NCBI GenBank assembly: GCA_030248065.1
Contig: JASAMV010008655.1
Coordinates: forward strand, 1-64,000
Length of the DNA stretch: 64,000 nucleotides
Origin: Rhynchonema sp. JSB1_4
Lineage: Eukaryota > Nematoda > Chromadorea > Monhysterida > Xyalidae
Direction: 5' to 3'
The notes below the pieces were generated by a model. It searched no databases, had not been told where the DNA came from, and saw only the letters and a program-made list of their open reading frames with translations. This document shows positions 9,922-23,062 of this stretch, piece by piece. The translations under genes were made by a program, and so were the position numbers. The first letter of the stretch is position 1; the number at the start of each line of letters is the position of its first letter.

Positions 9922-12900
9922 TTAGTCGGCATCGTTGCCCGGATGGGCGTGTTGTGCACAAACATGGCAACTCCCGGCCTGATGGTTGTGGTGACTGTGG
10001 GATGGGATCTTTGTCGATTCCATCTGCCATACTTTTTCGTACTTTTCCATTTTCTCGGCCGCTTCGGTTCGATATTTGGGTGGAGTCGCGAGCACTGCGG
10101 GTGTAGATTCATTATATGGTCATTATTGAAACATCAGCTGGTCAGTGCATTGTTAACAAAGGCCCAGGTGACGTGCTTTTCAACTGGATGATAAGAATCC
10201 ATGGACCGCGTATGCCGGGGATTGAGTTGCCTCAGCTGAATGTGGGAACAGTAACTATAACGCTTTATTTTAACATCCGCGCACCGCACACGAAACCCAG
10301 CCTACTGCGCGCGAAAAGCTGGTGAAGTATACGGCATAATTTAAAATCTTAAAGCCTCTTATTGCAAATAAAGGAGCACCAGGTGATCGTCAGTGTGCTG
10401 TTTGTCTTACTGTACTCACCTTCAAAAACATACTGTTCGTTTGATTCTGGTCTGTAAGCGGTTGCCTGTCCAGCTGCCGCGCCACCGCCCCGCCCTGGTT
10501 GATTGAAGGGTTGCGAGGATGCAGCGCCATAATTTGAATGTTTCATTGGCTGTTTGCGCGAACTGGGTGGTGTCGTTGGTGTGCCCACTATGAGACGATC
10601 GACACGTCGCTTGGTGGCTCGTGACTGGCGCCACGCCTGTAAATAATGGCTGTGGTCAACTATCGGTGATCAGATAATGTAATTGTATGTCATGGTGTGA
10701 CAGAGGGAGCCCAAGTTTGCTAAAACTTGGCTATAGTTAGGTGGCTGCGTGGTTAAAGATGGTGTTTTTGCATTGTGGCATACGATCCCACGAGGTACCT
10801 ACAGTTAACTAGATGCTGTGACGTTTCGTCAACAACAAATTGGCATCATCTGGCAATGTCCCACTGAAACATGAACGAAAATCGGTAAGAAAAGACTGTA
10901 TAAACACAAACGAGCAAACTAATCGAAGTGTCAAATCAAAATGACCTGATGCACCGTCGAGCTATCAGGAACGAGTCGAAACGGTCCTGGTCCACCCACA
11001 CACCTGTACTTTCTCCTCATACGCACTCAGCACTCGACTTTTGATGTCCCGTTCGGAGACGGTACCGAATCGAATTAACGGGTCTTCGTCTTCGCTCTCG
11101 GACTCGGAGTCTGACGGGTCGGGAATACCCGTGATTCGTTGGCGTAACTCGTCGAAACGATTTTGTAGACGTTCTGGAATGATGATGTGTGCGGTTCGTG
11201 AAACCAATAATCAAAGCACGCCCCGTTCATTTCCATGCAGCTCTTTTTCGCCAATAACAGCTCCTTGTTCTGCACCGTAGGTTGCATATTTCAACTAAAA
11301 AATAGCCCGAGTTTTCAAGTATTTTCCGAATAGGGCCGTACTACTGTACCTTGCTCCTTCGCGCTCTGATGCTGTTGTTTCCACGTTTCCTGCTGTCCGA
11401 ACTTGCTTCTGCCCTTCTTCTTCTTCCTTCGTTTTTCCATTGCGCGTTCTTTGAACATTCGCAAACGTTTCAGTTGTGCTGCGTACTCCTATGTGTACAC
11501 TAGACGCTCGCTACAGTGAATCTTCACGCCACATGTAATCCAGGCAGGTTCGATTCTGTCCCATACGTAACCAAGTTTGCTATATGCACATACCAAACTT
11601 TGTTTCTACTGGGCTGGAGATTTAGCTTGGCGCATTTATTTGTGACAACAGTCATACCAAAGCTACAGTACAAGTACGTATCTATGGACCAAACCCAATA
11701 CTGATCAATGCGCTTTTGTTGTGGACCTGGACCGGACATGATAATGCAGGAGAAAGCCCACAGGCAACCCAACCGTTTTGTAGTCGAATACATCCTCGGT
11801 TGTTTGTTCATCCCCAGTTTCATCCTTCACTTTCGATCGACGACAATAGCAGCAGATTTTGACGAGCAGCTTTTGGGCCTGAGCTTTCAGGTTGATATGT
11901 GTAAAAACTTGCATAGAACTTACAAAATAAATGTTATGTTAATTTTGCAAATTGAAACAAATAAACCAATTACTTATAATTTCATAGCAAACCTTTGGAT
12001 TGCCAACCGTGTGAAACAACAGCATCGAAACGCATGTGATCATGTGGAATATAATGCCTGTTCAATAAAAAGTTGCTTCTTTCAAAAAAAGCTTGCTTCA
12101 GCTCATTCCCAGTGGCGCTCATTCCGAAAGGTATGGGTCATGCACTTACCAAAGGTTCGGGCTTGGCGTAGGATTCCCCAATATTAAAGCCTCCCCAGGT
12201 GTCTAAGTATTGCCCCACCTGTGATTGACACCCCCAACGACACATTGTAGACGCCCATGGTGCCAAGCAGCCAGGCGAACACGCTGAATGTGCCGATGAG
12301 GAGCAAACCTGTGCGTGTAATTTAAACATAACAGCGCGGCAAAATAAACTACATATATTGCTCAAACCTGACAATTTCAGGCAGCTTTATAAGTCGGAAA
12401 TCAGTATTGTAGGTACCTTTCGAGCAAACAGCTGCCGTTTTGCGTTGAAACACGTCCGTTTTTGGACTGGGCAAGTATGCGCCCATACCGCTTGCCTGGT
12501 GTTTCAAGGAAGAGTTTTAGGTTCAGTAGTTGAAAACAACGCCCAAAAGATACCGTAACCTCGGACATGACCACAGCGCTGAGACCGCAGAAGAAGTTGA
12601 ATGCCATCTCAATACAGTAGTTCGGGGATTTGCAGTTGATCCAGCATGACGTTCTGAATGAGAAGCGATATAGGGTGGAATTTTCGAAACGGTGTAAAGG
12701 TCAGTTGGGCGTAAAGGTCGGTGTAAAGTTCGGTCGAAAGCTCGGTTGGCGTAGCTCGGTGTAAACGTGAAACATTGCCTGTTATTGGTTGCACAATGAC
12801 TTTATAAGAATTGGTCAAATTTTTTTCCTGAATCGTAAAGAGGGAAAGTGACGGGGCAATGACGTTGCGTTGCGTGATCGCACACAAAGCATGTGGTGAA

Positions 12901-15900
12901 GAGAATATTTCAGACCTGCGGCAACGTGGTTGATCTGCTGGAAAATTTTCAGGTGAAAATGTTTTGTGAGAATCACAAATAGCACAGTGGTTAAGAGTGA
13001 CTGAACGTGAAAATCAGGATAGATTTGATGAATTCTTATATGGTCATTGTGCGACCAATATTAACGTGGAATGTTTCAAGTTTACACCGAGCTACGCCGA
13101 CCGAGCTTTCGACCGAACTTTACGCCGACCTTTACATCCGTTTCGAAAATATCACCCATTGTGCCCAGACTATAATATTATACAGCACACGTTGTTTCTA
13201 TTTGATGCAGTATCGTAGTTCCTTCACGGCATAAGTGGTCACTATAAAGAGGTACTACTGTAGAATTAGGCATACTTACTTGGCTCTGTAAAGTTCGAAA
13301 AGCGACGCAGCCGTCAGCCCCACCGGAATGATCGGGACCAACAGGCCAATTAGAACGATCTGGTACCTGAACGGGCAGGGAAATCGCCAGACTTGAGTAA
13401 TTTTACGCGAAAATATTTCCAGTTTAACCCCTGCGCGTAAACCTCCATAATAACGGCTTATCGCTGATCATGTATGTGAGTGCTGCGTAGTTTTGAAGGC
13501 CCTCGAGGAACAGGAAGAGAAAATGGGCTGAAAATATGGCAAATATTTGCGAGTAAGTTTTTTGAGAATTTTATTTTTACTTCGACTCTCACCGCTGTAC
13601 AAGTAGTGCATAATTGTTCCGATCAAACTGCACTGCGTGTCGGTGAATTTGGGTGGGTTGCCCTCCGCTTGCGGTCCGCAGAATGCACCTCGAATTTATT
13701 ATAAACATGACAGAAAAATATAAAGTTTTTAAATAGTAAATATTTTCATGGTCCGCCATTCATAAGCTCAGACCCTACCACAGAATATATGAAGACTCCA
13801 ACCGAAGTCCATGAATGTGGTTGACCTGCAGAACATGACCATGGCCGAGGCCAGCAGAAGGGTGAGCTCTTGGAATAAGTGGTAGACTCGCTGGTTGCTG
13901 CGTTCGACCAGCATTATGAAGATTATGATGGCTGAAAACATGCGAGTGTGTAAAATCGGGTGCAAAATGCACTTTTGAGCCGTGCACTTTGGACGCATGA
14001 TGACTAACGTAAGTATACGTACATTTCCGCCTAACCATATACTGCTGTGAAACATCAGGCAATCAACTATTTGGTTGTCTGAATATCATGAAATGATATA
14101 TGATAAAATGAAACATCACACACGCAACGCCAGTATGATCATTGACGCAATGCCGAACACAATGTGCGCGCTCATCGTGGCGATTCGGGCCTGCGAAAGT
14201 TGCATGGGAAAAGTGACAGAATCACCATATAGCGATGCGGTGCACCAGGTTATCGTCAGTGTAAGAACTCCAATTAATCTGGGGTTAATCTTTGGCGGCC
14301 TAAAACCTTCATTTCCTCCTCGGTCTGCAGCTCGCACGATGTCAGTGATACCTCGCAGTTGGTGCCGTTGAACGCGGCGTAACAGTCGCATTCGTAACCG
14401 TTCACATGGTCGATGCACGTGCCTGAATGAAAAAGGCGACCATTGATATCTTTATTCATTGATTCGGTGCCAAAATACATAAACATAGCGCGTGTAGTTC
14501 GCACGCACACACCGTATTCGTACTGTACATACCGCATAAGTTACGGTCGGGCTGTGCTCTGGTGCGTTCTGATACTGGGCGCACGCACCATGCTGACGTC
14601 TCTGTGACGTTTCATTCCCGATTCCATTCAATATCCTTATGTTTTTACACATCACATACTGTGCCATAATACAACACGCGAAACAATGTTTGGCTCGAAA
14701 CACAGTGATGAAATATAGCTGCTGGCCAGTTATTCGAAAATATCGACAAAATGACGCACCCAAATTGACGCATGGCTCGGAGGCGCATTCATTGATGTCA
14801 TGCGCGCATTCGGGCCCATCCCAGCCGTCCGTGCATTTACAGTGGAACTTGCTGGCCAGGTTCAAACAGCTTGAATTGTGTCTGCACGGATTCGATTCGC
14901 ATTCGTTGTGGTCGACTTCGCAGTGTTCGCCCTGATTGGGCAAGGACAGGCGCGCCTGTTTGGAAACATCAGTGTGACGAGGCACAAAATGGAAACCAAC
15001 CGAGAAGCCTCTTCGACATTTGCACCTGTAATGTCCAGTTCGATCCTTACAGCGTCCGTTGTTGAGACACGGATTTGACAGACACTCGTCTATGTTGAAA
15101 TCGCATTCCTCCCCTGAAAATCAGGCAAATTCTTGTTATTTGATTTATATTCCGACAACTGCCTGAACTTCTGATGTCCGACCAGTGAATCCAGGCATGC
15201 AGATGAACGCGCACGGCAGACCACCCAGTTGAGTGACGTCATTATTTTCTGTGGGATGAAAGATGAAACATCAAGCAGGACAGGTAATAAAAGAAAAAGT
15301 TGATTGTAAGGCTAAAAGTTTTCGGAGATATAGGTCGATAACCATAGTATGGCGCAGTTAGTCGCCATCAGAATCAATCCAACCCTGCCTCCCACACCCA
15401 CCAGTGAATTCGCACGCAAATGCCATTGTTTGCCAACATTTTGTGCCGAGCCATTCCAAGTTCGGCGCCACGCTGCCGCAGTCGTGTCTCGGTTTGGGCA
15501 GCATCGCTGCGAACGTGGTTAAAGGCATCGGGCCACAACCGTGCGTTTGATTCACCCACCACGTGAAATGTGACTGGTTGGTGATACTGCGCATGCCTGT
15601 CGTCAACCAGTCAAATCAATCATTGAATCAATGGGTGATATTCACGAAACGGTGAGTGGAAAGTTGGGCGGAAAGTTCATTGGAATGGATAAGGTAGCGT
15701 TGAAACGTTGCACACGTTGTAGCATATGACGTGTGTGTTTGTGTGTGGGCAAAAGTATTTGTGTGGTGAACAATAATACACACGCGCCTGTGTTGTGGAA
15801 ACCCAGTTTGGTTGGGAGGTGTGGCGTTTCCAATGTTTTTGCGTGGCAAAATGGGGCGCTAGCGTTCCACTGTCAACTTTCCACTGAACATTCCACTCCA

Positions 15901-18900
15901 GTTATTCCTCTGTAAATTCCACTCAACTTTCCACTGAACTTTCCACTCAACTCTCTACTCCACCGTATCGTGAATATCAGCCAATAATGAATCATCAGTT
16001 GACCAAGAATCTCACCAATCCAAAGTGGTGCTTCAAGTCGCAATTGGCCGAATTCAGTGCGAGGTCTCAATACCGTCGCCCATGTGAGGAAATCTGCACA
16101 GCATCAAAGTGAGAAAGAGTTGCCATAAACGCGGTAAGTTGTGAAGCAAAACGTGGACATCGAACTTGGTATTGTAGCCAAACGTCCAATCACACTGTTT
16201 TCGGTGCCGATGTTCTGACAATGTATCATCCCATCATTCCAGGTCAAGTTCATCTCAGGAAATACCATATAGCAGCTATCCGTTTTGGACGCGTAGTAGC
16301 CTTGATGTTTCAAATATAAGATCGATGAAACCGAGTGTTCTATTGAAATTATTGTTGTTTTAAATTTAAAATTTCCTAGGCAACCACAACAAACGGCGTG
16401 AGAAAGTCGTGCACCTCTTTGCGTCTCATTGCCACCCAGCAGACGTTCGCACCGAGTCTCAAGCGGCGGAAGAAGTTCTGTTAAAATAGTAAATTGGTAC
16501 AAAAAAGTGTATGCAGCTCCACGTTTACATACGACAATCCACCTTTTGCCAATGGCCCAAGTGCTTTTTTATTTGGATCAGGCCGGCGTTGCAATCTCGC
16601 GGCAACAAACAGTTGCAGAAGGACTAATAATTTGAAATCAATCATTGATTCGGCGTAAAAAATGAGTTTTATTTGCGAAATTGAATACATTCGCGTTAAT
16701 AATCTGAACGTGCATGTTGTGACTTGTTGCTTGCTTGTCTGCGTGGTACAATAACAATAATGGTGCCATGATATGGGCATGGGCAAATGTCCTTGAGTGT
16801 CGATAGTTCCTCTTGCTGTGATGGTTCCGTGAGTGGTTTCCCTTTGTTTTGTGTTTCGTTTTGTGTTCCAACTCTATGGAAACAATTCTATGGAATTTTA
16901 AATGCGCACGTCAGCGTGCATACCCATTTCAGTTCACCTATCGCTTTCTTGCAGGTTCCTGGGTTAGAAAATTAAAATACTCAACCATGTAATCGTGCAA
17001 GGTGACCCAACAACTCCGGAAATCGTGGAGTGGCACATACAGGCATGGTCTCGTTTGCTGTTTGTTGGTTCGCTGGCTTGTACTTCAACAATGCGTGATC
17101 GTGATCCAAGCAACTAATCGTTGCAATATCACATCTGGAGAAGTGAGATTTTATTGAGTGGGTATACGTATATGCTTGGTGAAATGAAATGAAGCACAAT
17201 TAAGGTTTCACAACCATCACAAGATTCTTTTGTGTTACCATGATTGCAAATAATCGGTGGTTATTGGTTATTTATAAAATAATTTTTTTAATATTGTAAC
17301 AATATTATTCACGACTCGCAACGTAAAATATGTATAATGGATGGCGGTTGACAATATGCATAAATTTTGATATTGGTTAGGTACAATATTATTATGCCCA
17401 TATTGGTCACATCACACTGATGTTGGATTACTGCGTGCTTTAACCCCGACCTCGGCATGGAATTGGACGAGACACGGGCATCCAGCAACATTTGTAGCTC
17501 CATACCGCTTTGATGTGGTGACAAGGCCCTGTCGTGAGAAAATAATCAGCGATAATCGGTCGGTGAGAAATAGAACTTTATAACCATGAAGTGCTGGCGA
17601 GATTATTTCGGTTTAGGATCCATTTAGAAAGTCAAAACAAAAAAATCAAAAATAATGCTCGAGTGGATTACCATTTTCCAAGCCAAATGCCGGATTCACA
17701 ATGCATGCGTTTGCGCGTCAGCACGTATAGTCCGTCCACCAGCTCATGGCACTTTGTTGTTGCTGCTGGCTGGTTTGGTCCCTTCCTCCACGTTCTAATG
17801 AAAGAGAAATTGAGTGTGAGCGATTTTGCAAAAAACTAAAAAAAATAATAAAATGTGTCGAAAACGATTGAATTCGATCAAATTTAAAATTAAGTTCAAT
17901 TAAAATTTATAAAACACGTCGATTTCATAAAGACAGCAATTTAGGAGCAAAAATAATTTCTTTCGGAAACTCAATTTCTCTTTCATTAGAACGTGGAGGA
18001 AGGGAACAAGTCGGCCAGCAGCAACACAAAGTGCCATGAGCTGGTGGACGGACTATACATAGTGTTGAAGTATGATCAAGTTGACGCGTTATGAATTCAA
18101 TATGCATTGTAAATTCGGCCTACTACAATCCTAAGTCTGCGGCTTGAAGCCCCAAGAAGCCCCTGCACAAGACTGCAACCACGCACATTGACAATGGGGG
18201 CGGATGCCTGTCCATGGGATGTAGTCAATGACCCAGCGACAGTGTTTCTGCCACATTGTGACCAATCGGTAGCAACAACCGCGATGGGAGCACCCGACCG
18301 TCAGACTGGCAGCAGCTTTCAGCGAGCTGCTCTCGTAGTTGTAGTCCTTGGGCGCGTCAATCTGCAATTTTGATTTATGACTAAAGTGAAGCTCCTATGT
18401 GCTGACTGCTCTTCTCTCGTCGGGGGAGGTACCCAATGACCCGACATTGCTGTCCCCCGATCCCGACGCCTGTATGCGATGGCAAGACAACTGACATGTT
18501 CTGTTTCGAATGCGTGGCCTGATCCATAAAGCGCAGGCAGGCTGGAGCACAGCTGGCTGTCACACGTAACCGCTACAAACGCAGATATGCTTATGGCCGT
18601 TGAAAAAGATCAGCCGCACAGCACCTTATACGTGCTTATACGGGCGGTATTCACGAAACAATGGAGTGTGTTGAATTTAAGAACTGGGTGCGGGCACGCA
18701 AAAAACATTGGGAACGCCGCACACGCCAACCAAACTGGGTTTCTCCAAAAGTGGCATGACTCACGCCCAAGCGTAACACACGACAACGTGTGCGCGCTTT
18801 GTTTCCCCGCCAGCTACCGTGTCCATTCAACCGAACTATCCCCTCAACTCTCCACCGTTTCATTTGGTGCATAAAGTAATCATATACACGCGCACCTGCT

Positions 18901-19063
18901 TGAGGGTTTCGTTCGAGAAACACTCAGGGGGTTTGTCGCCCTCTCGGGTCTCGATTGGTTCCTCCAAGTGGATGGATGACAGGTCAATGCCATTGGCTGC
19001 TGCAAACACGAATGCCAACAGGACAACAACAATCACGTTGCACGTTGAAACGGACATTTTCAT
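9922..19063 (-). CDS. Receptor-like protein: signal peptide, C-type lectin, EGF repeats, adhesion-GPCR-like helices
   Basis: Twenty-four exons in phase (minus strand): 19063-18896, 18572-18441, 18361-18183, 17528-17451, 17134-17007, 16300-16166, 16093-16016, 15596-15402, 15248-15183, 15113-15001, 14955-14760, 14422-14307, 14190-14124, 13931-13803, 13688-13593, 13527-13443, 13366-13280, 12653-12560, 12308-12150, 11878-11774, 11488-11350, 11173-11004, 10636-10420, 10094-9922; 3105 nt, 1034 residues. A signal peptide (VIVVVLLAFVFAAANG) opens it. Exons 6-8 form a C-type lectin fold (SCYMVFPEM, WNDGMIHC, WIGG, GTKCWQTMAFACEF). Exons 9-12 hold EGF repeats (DECLSNPCLNNGRC; HNECESNPC; DINECASEPC). 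Helices follow, with QCSLIGTIMHYLYSAHFLF and LEGLQNY resembling adhesion-GPCR TM3. I see no GPS motif, no clear TM7, and a frame problem in exon 19. The cytoplasmic tail is basic, then acidic (SESESEDEDP). Exons 2-5 are the least certain. Confidence 0.62.
12673..13158. mobile_element. MITE M1, ends GGGTG..TTTCGAAACGGTG, with nested N1
   Basis: Long inverted arms containing CGGTGTAAAGGTC and AAGCTCGGT repeats, starting GGGTGGAATTTTCGAAACGG and ending TTTCGAAAATATCACCC. Interrupted by N1. Lies in an intron of the receptor gene, 20 bases from an acceptor. Confidence 0.75.
12783..13060. mobile_element. TA-type MITE N1, ends TATTGGTYGCACAATGAC
   Basis: Inverted ends TATTGGTTGCACAATGAC and GTCATTGTGCGACCAATA. 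Same ends as 39738-40114. Nested in M1. Confidence 0.75.
15633..15979. mobile_element. MITE M2
   Basis: Starts GGGTGATATTCACGAAACGG and ends CCGTATCGTGAATATCA, with CCACTCAACTTT-type repeats inside the right arm. Lies between lectin exons of the receptor. Confidence 0.7.
17726..18057. mobile_element. MITE K1, ends TATAGTCCGTCCACC, 95-bp arms
   Basis: The first and last ~95 bases are near-perfect inverted repeats beginning TATAGTCCGTCCACCAGCTC. TA at both edges suggests a TA target. Related ends at 21063 and 49220-49579. Lies in a receptor-gene intron. Confidence 0.85.
18643..18862. mobile_element. MITE M3, degraded
   Basis: GGCGGTATTCACGAAACAATGGAG at the left matches the M family; the right part has CTCAACTCTCCACCGTTTC. 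Lies in the first intron of the receptor gene. Confidence 0.5.
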
Positions 19064-21062
19064 GTAGGTTTGGTGATGCAAGAACATACAACTGATTTTG
19101 ACCAACAAAATGCGTCGAATTTATATCACTTTCATAATTGCGATAAATGTCCAATGATTACGCAGATTGAGCCCACGCAGTGATTTGTTTGAATTGAATG
19201 ACGCAAATCTTTGTTGCTGAAGTTTATTTTACTGTGGCAAGCAATTATTTTCTCCACTGTTCCTTCTGTAGTCTTACCATTTTGCTTTATTCGAGTCAAA
19301 GGCAGCCGCTTCAACGTTGTGAAGCCATCTACTAGCTGACGTCGAAATTCTACTTCTTGAAAATGCATAGAAAAGAAATCACAAGTGACATTCGCACGCA
19401 TATCCAACATCAGCAGAAAAGAATGAACCATCGCTTTGTGTACGAACATGTTTACGTGGCGTGTGACGCGAGATTTCTCTTCCTTTGCATTTTCAAGGTG
19501 AATGACACGATTTCGACTTTAGCTAGGAGCAACTGGGTTGCACGTTCAGCGTATCGTTGGACCAATATAATAAGAAAGTAAGTGCCTGTTACATGTTTGT
19601 CAATTTACCGTACTTTCATTTTGTTTGACTCATAAGCGCATACGGTTCCAGATACAGTACGTCGACACTTATAGACGCCCTTACTGTCACGTAACATCGC
19701 ATCGTTTGTACATGTATTTCAAGAGCTTTCTTGGGCAGTGCACGTTCGGTCATAATTTTGATGATGAGCTGCGAGTTCACCAGTGCGAGTACCAAATTGA
19801 GCATTCAGTAGGATCAGGGTCCTATATGCATTGCACCTTCTGAATCCGATGAACGTACGCACGTCCAGGAACTATAATGCAATGAATAAACGTTCCGTGC
19901 GTTTATCAGATGGGCTACGGTGTGGCGTAAACACAACCACTTCTCCAATCTCCAGTCCACTTTTTTTATAATTTGACTGGCAGCAAGCATCTGTTGTTTC
20001 TCCATTTACGCAAGTTTGAGAAATAATGATTAGAAAAGATCAGAAACGTCAATTCGCTGTTGCGCAATCGCTTCGAATGACGCAAATCATATTGCTGGTT
20101 GTGCTTTCCCATAATTGCAAGAAGATAAAAGTTATGATTTCTCGGCAAAACGAACATGAACGTTCAAGAATGCATAGTTCGTGTTCGTAAACAAAGTCCT
20201 TGTGAAAATGAGGCATGAACATTGGGGCATATGATTGCTTGTGCACAAAAATAGTGCAATTAATTCTCTTACTGACAGTCAGTTTACCACTTTGGATTGT
20301 CCAATAAACTCAACTTTCACGCGCCGTCCATGTCAAAACAGAAACAAGGAGCTTGATGTTCATTCGACCTCCATTATAATGGAATATTTTTCGTGTCCCG
20401 AACTTTTCCTGTAGTTGAGGGTTCCGTAAGAGTGGAACGCGCTATCTAGTTGCCCCAGTGTTCACCAGTTCATAGTGGACCTTCTGCAGAGTGATCCATT
20501 TCAGTGAAAACCTTTATGTAAACGGTTTTGAACGCAATTGATCGGTCTTACATGCAGTGGGGATCTTTTTTAATCAATGCAAGTTTGGAATGCATCGGTA
20601 AACTGCATGCAGCAATTGCTCCTCATGAGACATTCTGTCAAGTTCGTTGATTCTGATTGTGCTGCTCTTGCAATTGCAAATGAGTGGACTATACTACTCG
20701 GACTAATGAACGGCCTCTACGTCAACAGGAATGGTTGGGCGTCAGGAGGATAATACCAAGATCTTACGTTGAAGGAAACTTGTTTAGTTGCACGGACATA
20801 TTGAGCAAAGCTGGGTTGAGCAAAACCACTTTGAGCAAGAAAAAGCAGAGTCCAAAAGAGCAGAGCTCTTCTTTCGGATTCGGTTTTTTAGTTTTTTTCG
20901 GTTTTTTCATTTTTCATAATTACATCCCGACACTACTGTCTCAATAGACAGCACAATAGACAACCCTGAGCAAAAAAAGGAAACCACAGATGGAAAGGAA
21001 CACAGGAGGGAACTCCATAAGTAAAAGCACGGTGTCATCATGGTGGTAAGTATTGGTTCATG
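19064..21062. other. Intergenic, no gene seen
   Basis: Upstream of the receptor start. Two parts (about 19190-19460 and 20020-20260) share GAATGACGCAAATC and similar A/T-rich context, so old repeats are likely. No exon chain supported. Confidence 0.4.
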
Positions 21063-21207
21063 TATAGTCCGACCACGAACTCATGAGGCGACTTATTTTG
21101 AAGTTGAATTGTACGGATCCAATAATGTTCCGGTTCCACGTATTTTGGAAATGAAAGAAAGAGAAACGCATGTATTTTTTAACAACACGCTCTCCACCTT
21201 GGTGCGC
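21063..21207. mobile_element. Half of a TATAGTCC MITE (K2)
   Basis: Starts TATAGTCCGACCACGAACTC and matches the right half, reversed, of 49220-49579 until about 21207, where LINE sequence begins. Confidence 0.7.
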
Positions 21208-21575
21208 AATCGGACGATGCAAACGCATCGAATCAATCCAACGTCATTTCACTTACTACCTGCCGGGCATGCAAAACGTCCCCTATTTACAACGTTGCTC
21301 CTTATTAAACATTGATCCTCTCATCTATAGACAACTTGTCAACGATCGCTCACCCACAAGATCGTTTGCAGAGATCGGAAACGGGGCCGGGTAAAGTCGG
21401 CCCGGCCCGGCCCGGCCCGTTTTGGCTTGAGGTCGGCCCGGCCCGGCCCGGCCCATTTTCAAGGGCTGAAAACTAAAAAAGTCCAAAAAGCTGAAAAAAA
21501 TTCGAAAATTTTCTGCAGAATACTTGTTTTCACTGGTTGGTACAGCTGGAGCTGGGGGGAAGGGTAGGTAGGTAG

Positions 21576-21918
21576 CAGAGGTGGGAATCGGGCCGGGCCG
21601 GGGTGGCCGGCCCGAAAAGGCCCGACATGATCGAATTCCAATAAAAAATCGTGATTTTTTAGGCTAAATTTGCCAAAATTTCTCTCGATTCTGCAAATTA
21701 GTACCGACTTCCATGATTATCAGGTATTTTTAAACAAAAAACTAATTTTTGCACCAAAAAATTGCTTCAAAATATCATCAGAAAAAAACTCGGGCCGAAA
21801 AAATCGGGCCGGGCCGGGCCGGACTTCCCGGCCCGAACTGTCGGGCCGGGCCGGGCCGACTCCCGGACCTCGTCGGGCCGGGCCGGGCCGAGGTAACCCG
21901 GCCCGATTCCCACCTCTG
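21576..21918. mobile_element. hAT-like MITE E2, nested in E1
   Basis: Perfect duplication GTAGGTAG (21568-21575, 21919-21926). Ends CAGAGGTGGGAATCGGGCC / GGCCCGATTCCCACCTCTG with GGCCG arrays, related to but distinct from E1. Confidence 0.9.
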
Positions 21919-22236
21919 GTAGGTAGGTAGATTGACGCGCCATCCTGATGCAGTACGTAAGTCGCCGCCCCGGTTGGTACAGTAGTGTAGTAGGTGTATG
22001 GTATAATTTTTGCTCAAAATGGTTTAAAATCGGTATTTTTCACTCCATATAGGCGAAAAATCGCGCGTGACGCGCGAAATTAACGCTTAAGAGTACATTC
22101 TCATCAATATGTAGACATAAATTCCCGGACGACTCCCCCCAGCTCGGCCGGTCGGTACTACAGTAGGTAGGTTGATTGCAGGCAGGCTTTTTTGGTGGTA
22201 CAGTAGGTTGATTGCTGCAAAGCAAAGGCCTGGGTA

Positions 22237-22643
22237 CATAGTAGTGGCTGGGGGGGGGTTGGGGGGGAGTTACCCCCCCCCCCTCTCAGCTCTCAGTACT
22301 TACCTACCACAAAACCCGAGGGGGGGTTGGGGGGGGGGTTGAGTACTTACCTCTCACAACTCCAAATCATACCTCTCACAAGCAATTTTATACCTTTTTA
22401 AGGCAAAAATCGGTGTTTTTCGACCATATTTTCCCAAAAATCGCGACCCATAATACCTATTTTTAGGCGATTTTCGGCGAAAATTTTGAAAAAGTACTAT
22501 TTTTACCTCAATTTTTGGCCAAAATTGTATCACAAAAACGGTGTTTTTTCGCCTTTTTGGGTGACCAAAATCATACCTCTCACGCTTCCGGTCCCAACCC
22601 CGCATCATACTTACCTCCCACACATGGGCCTGCCACTACACTG
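22237..22643. mobile_element. hAT-like MITE F, nested in E1
   Basis: Perfect duplication CCTGGGTA (22229-22236, 22644-22651). Ends CATAGTAGTGGC and GCCACTACACTG. Subterminal long G and C runs, then TACCTCTCACAA-type repeats. Confidence 0.85.
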
Positions 22644-23062
22644 CCTGGGTATGGGTAGCTACTGCTTCTTTCTTCAAAACGATGACTGAAAAGATCAAGA
22701 ACTAGGAAATGTTATTGCGCGAAGCGCAAAAATTTTGAAAATTTTGGTTCAAAAAATGGTAATTTCGTTCAAATTTAGGCATACCGGGCCGGGCTGCTCG
22801 GCCCGGTCCGGCCCGGCCCGGTCGACCAACTCCAAAATCGCGGCCCGGCCCGTTTCCGATCTCTGATCGTTTGCGCTTGCGGGTTCGTCCCTGGTCCAAA
22901 TAAGGAAACCTTTTTCCCATCGCAACCCAGCACTCGTCCGGTTCGAGGCCACCACCTGCAATTAGACAGAGCTAGAGGACCGGGTCCGGTCGTGTCCAGG
23001 TAGGGGCCAGGGTAGTACTTGGCGGGGGGGTGGGTTGGGGTGGGGTCCCCCCCAAATTCATC

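Larger units (their letters stand above)
21369..22865. mobile_element. hAT-like element E1, GGCCCG arrays
   Basis: Perfect 8-bp duplication ATCGTTTG (21361-21368, 22866-22873). Ends CAGAGATCGGAAACGG and CCGTTTCCGATCTCTG, each followed by tandem GGCCC or GGCCG units. Contains E2 and F. Breaks a LINE. Confidence 0.9.

Noticed and set aside
11075..11287. Minus-strand frame NKELLLAKKSCMEMNGACF as a receptor exon
   Set aside because: It cannot be joined in phase to the downstream exon at 11173, while exon 11488-11350 joins directly.
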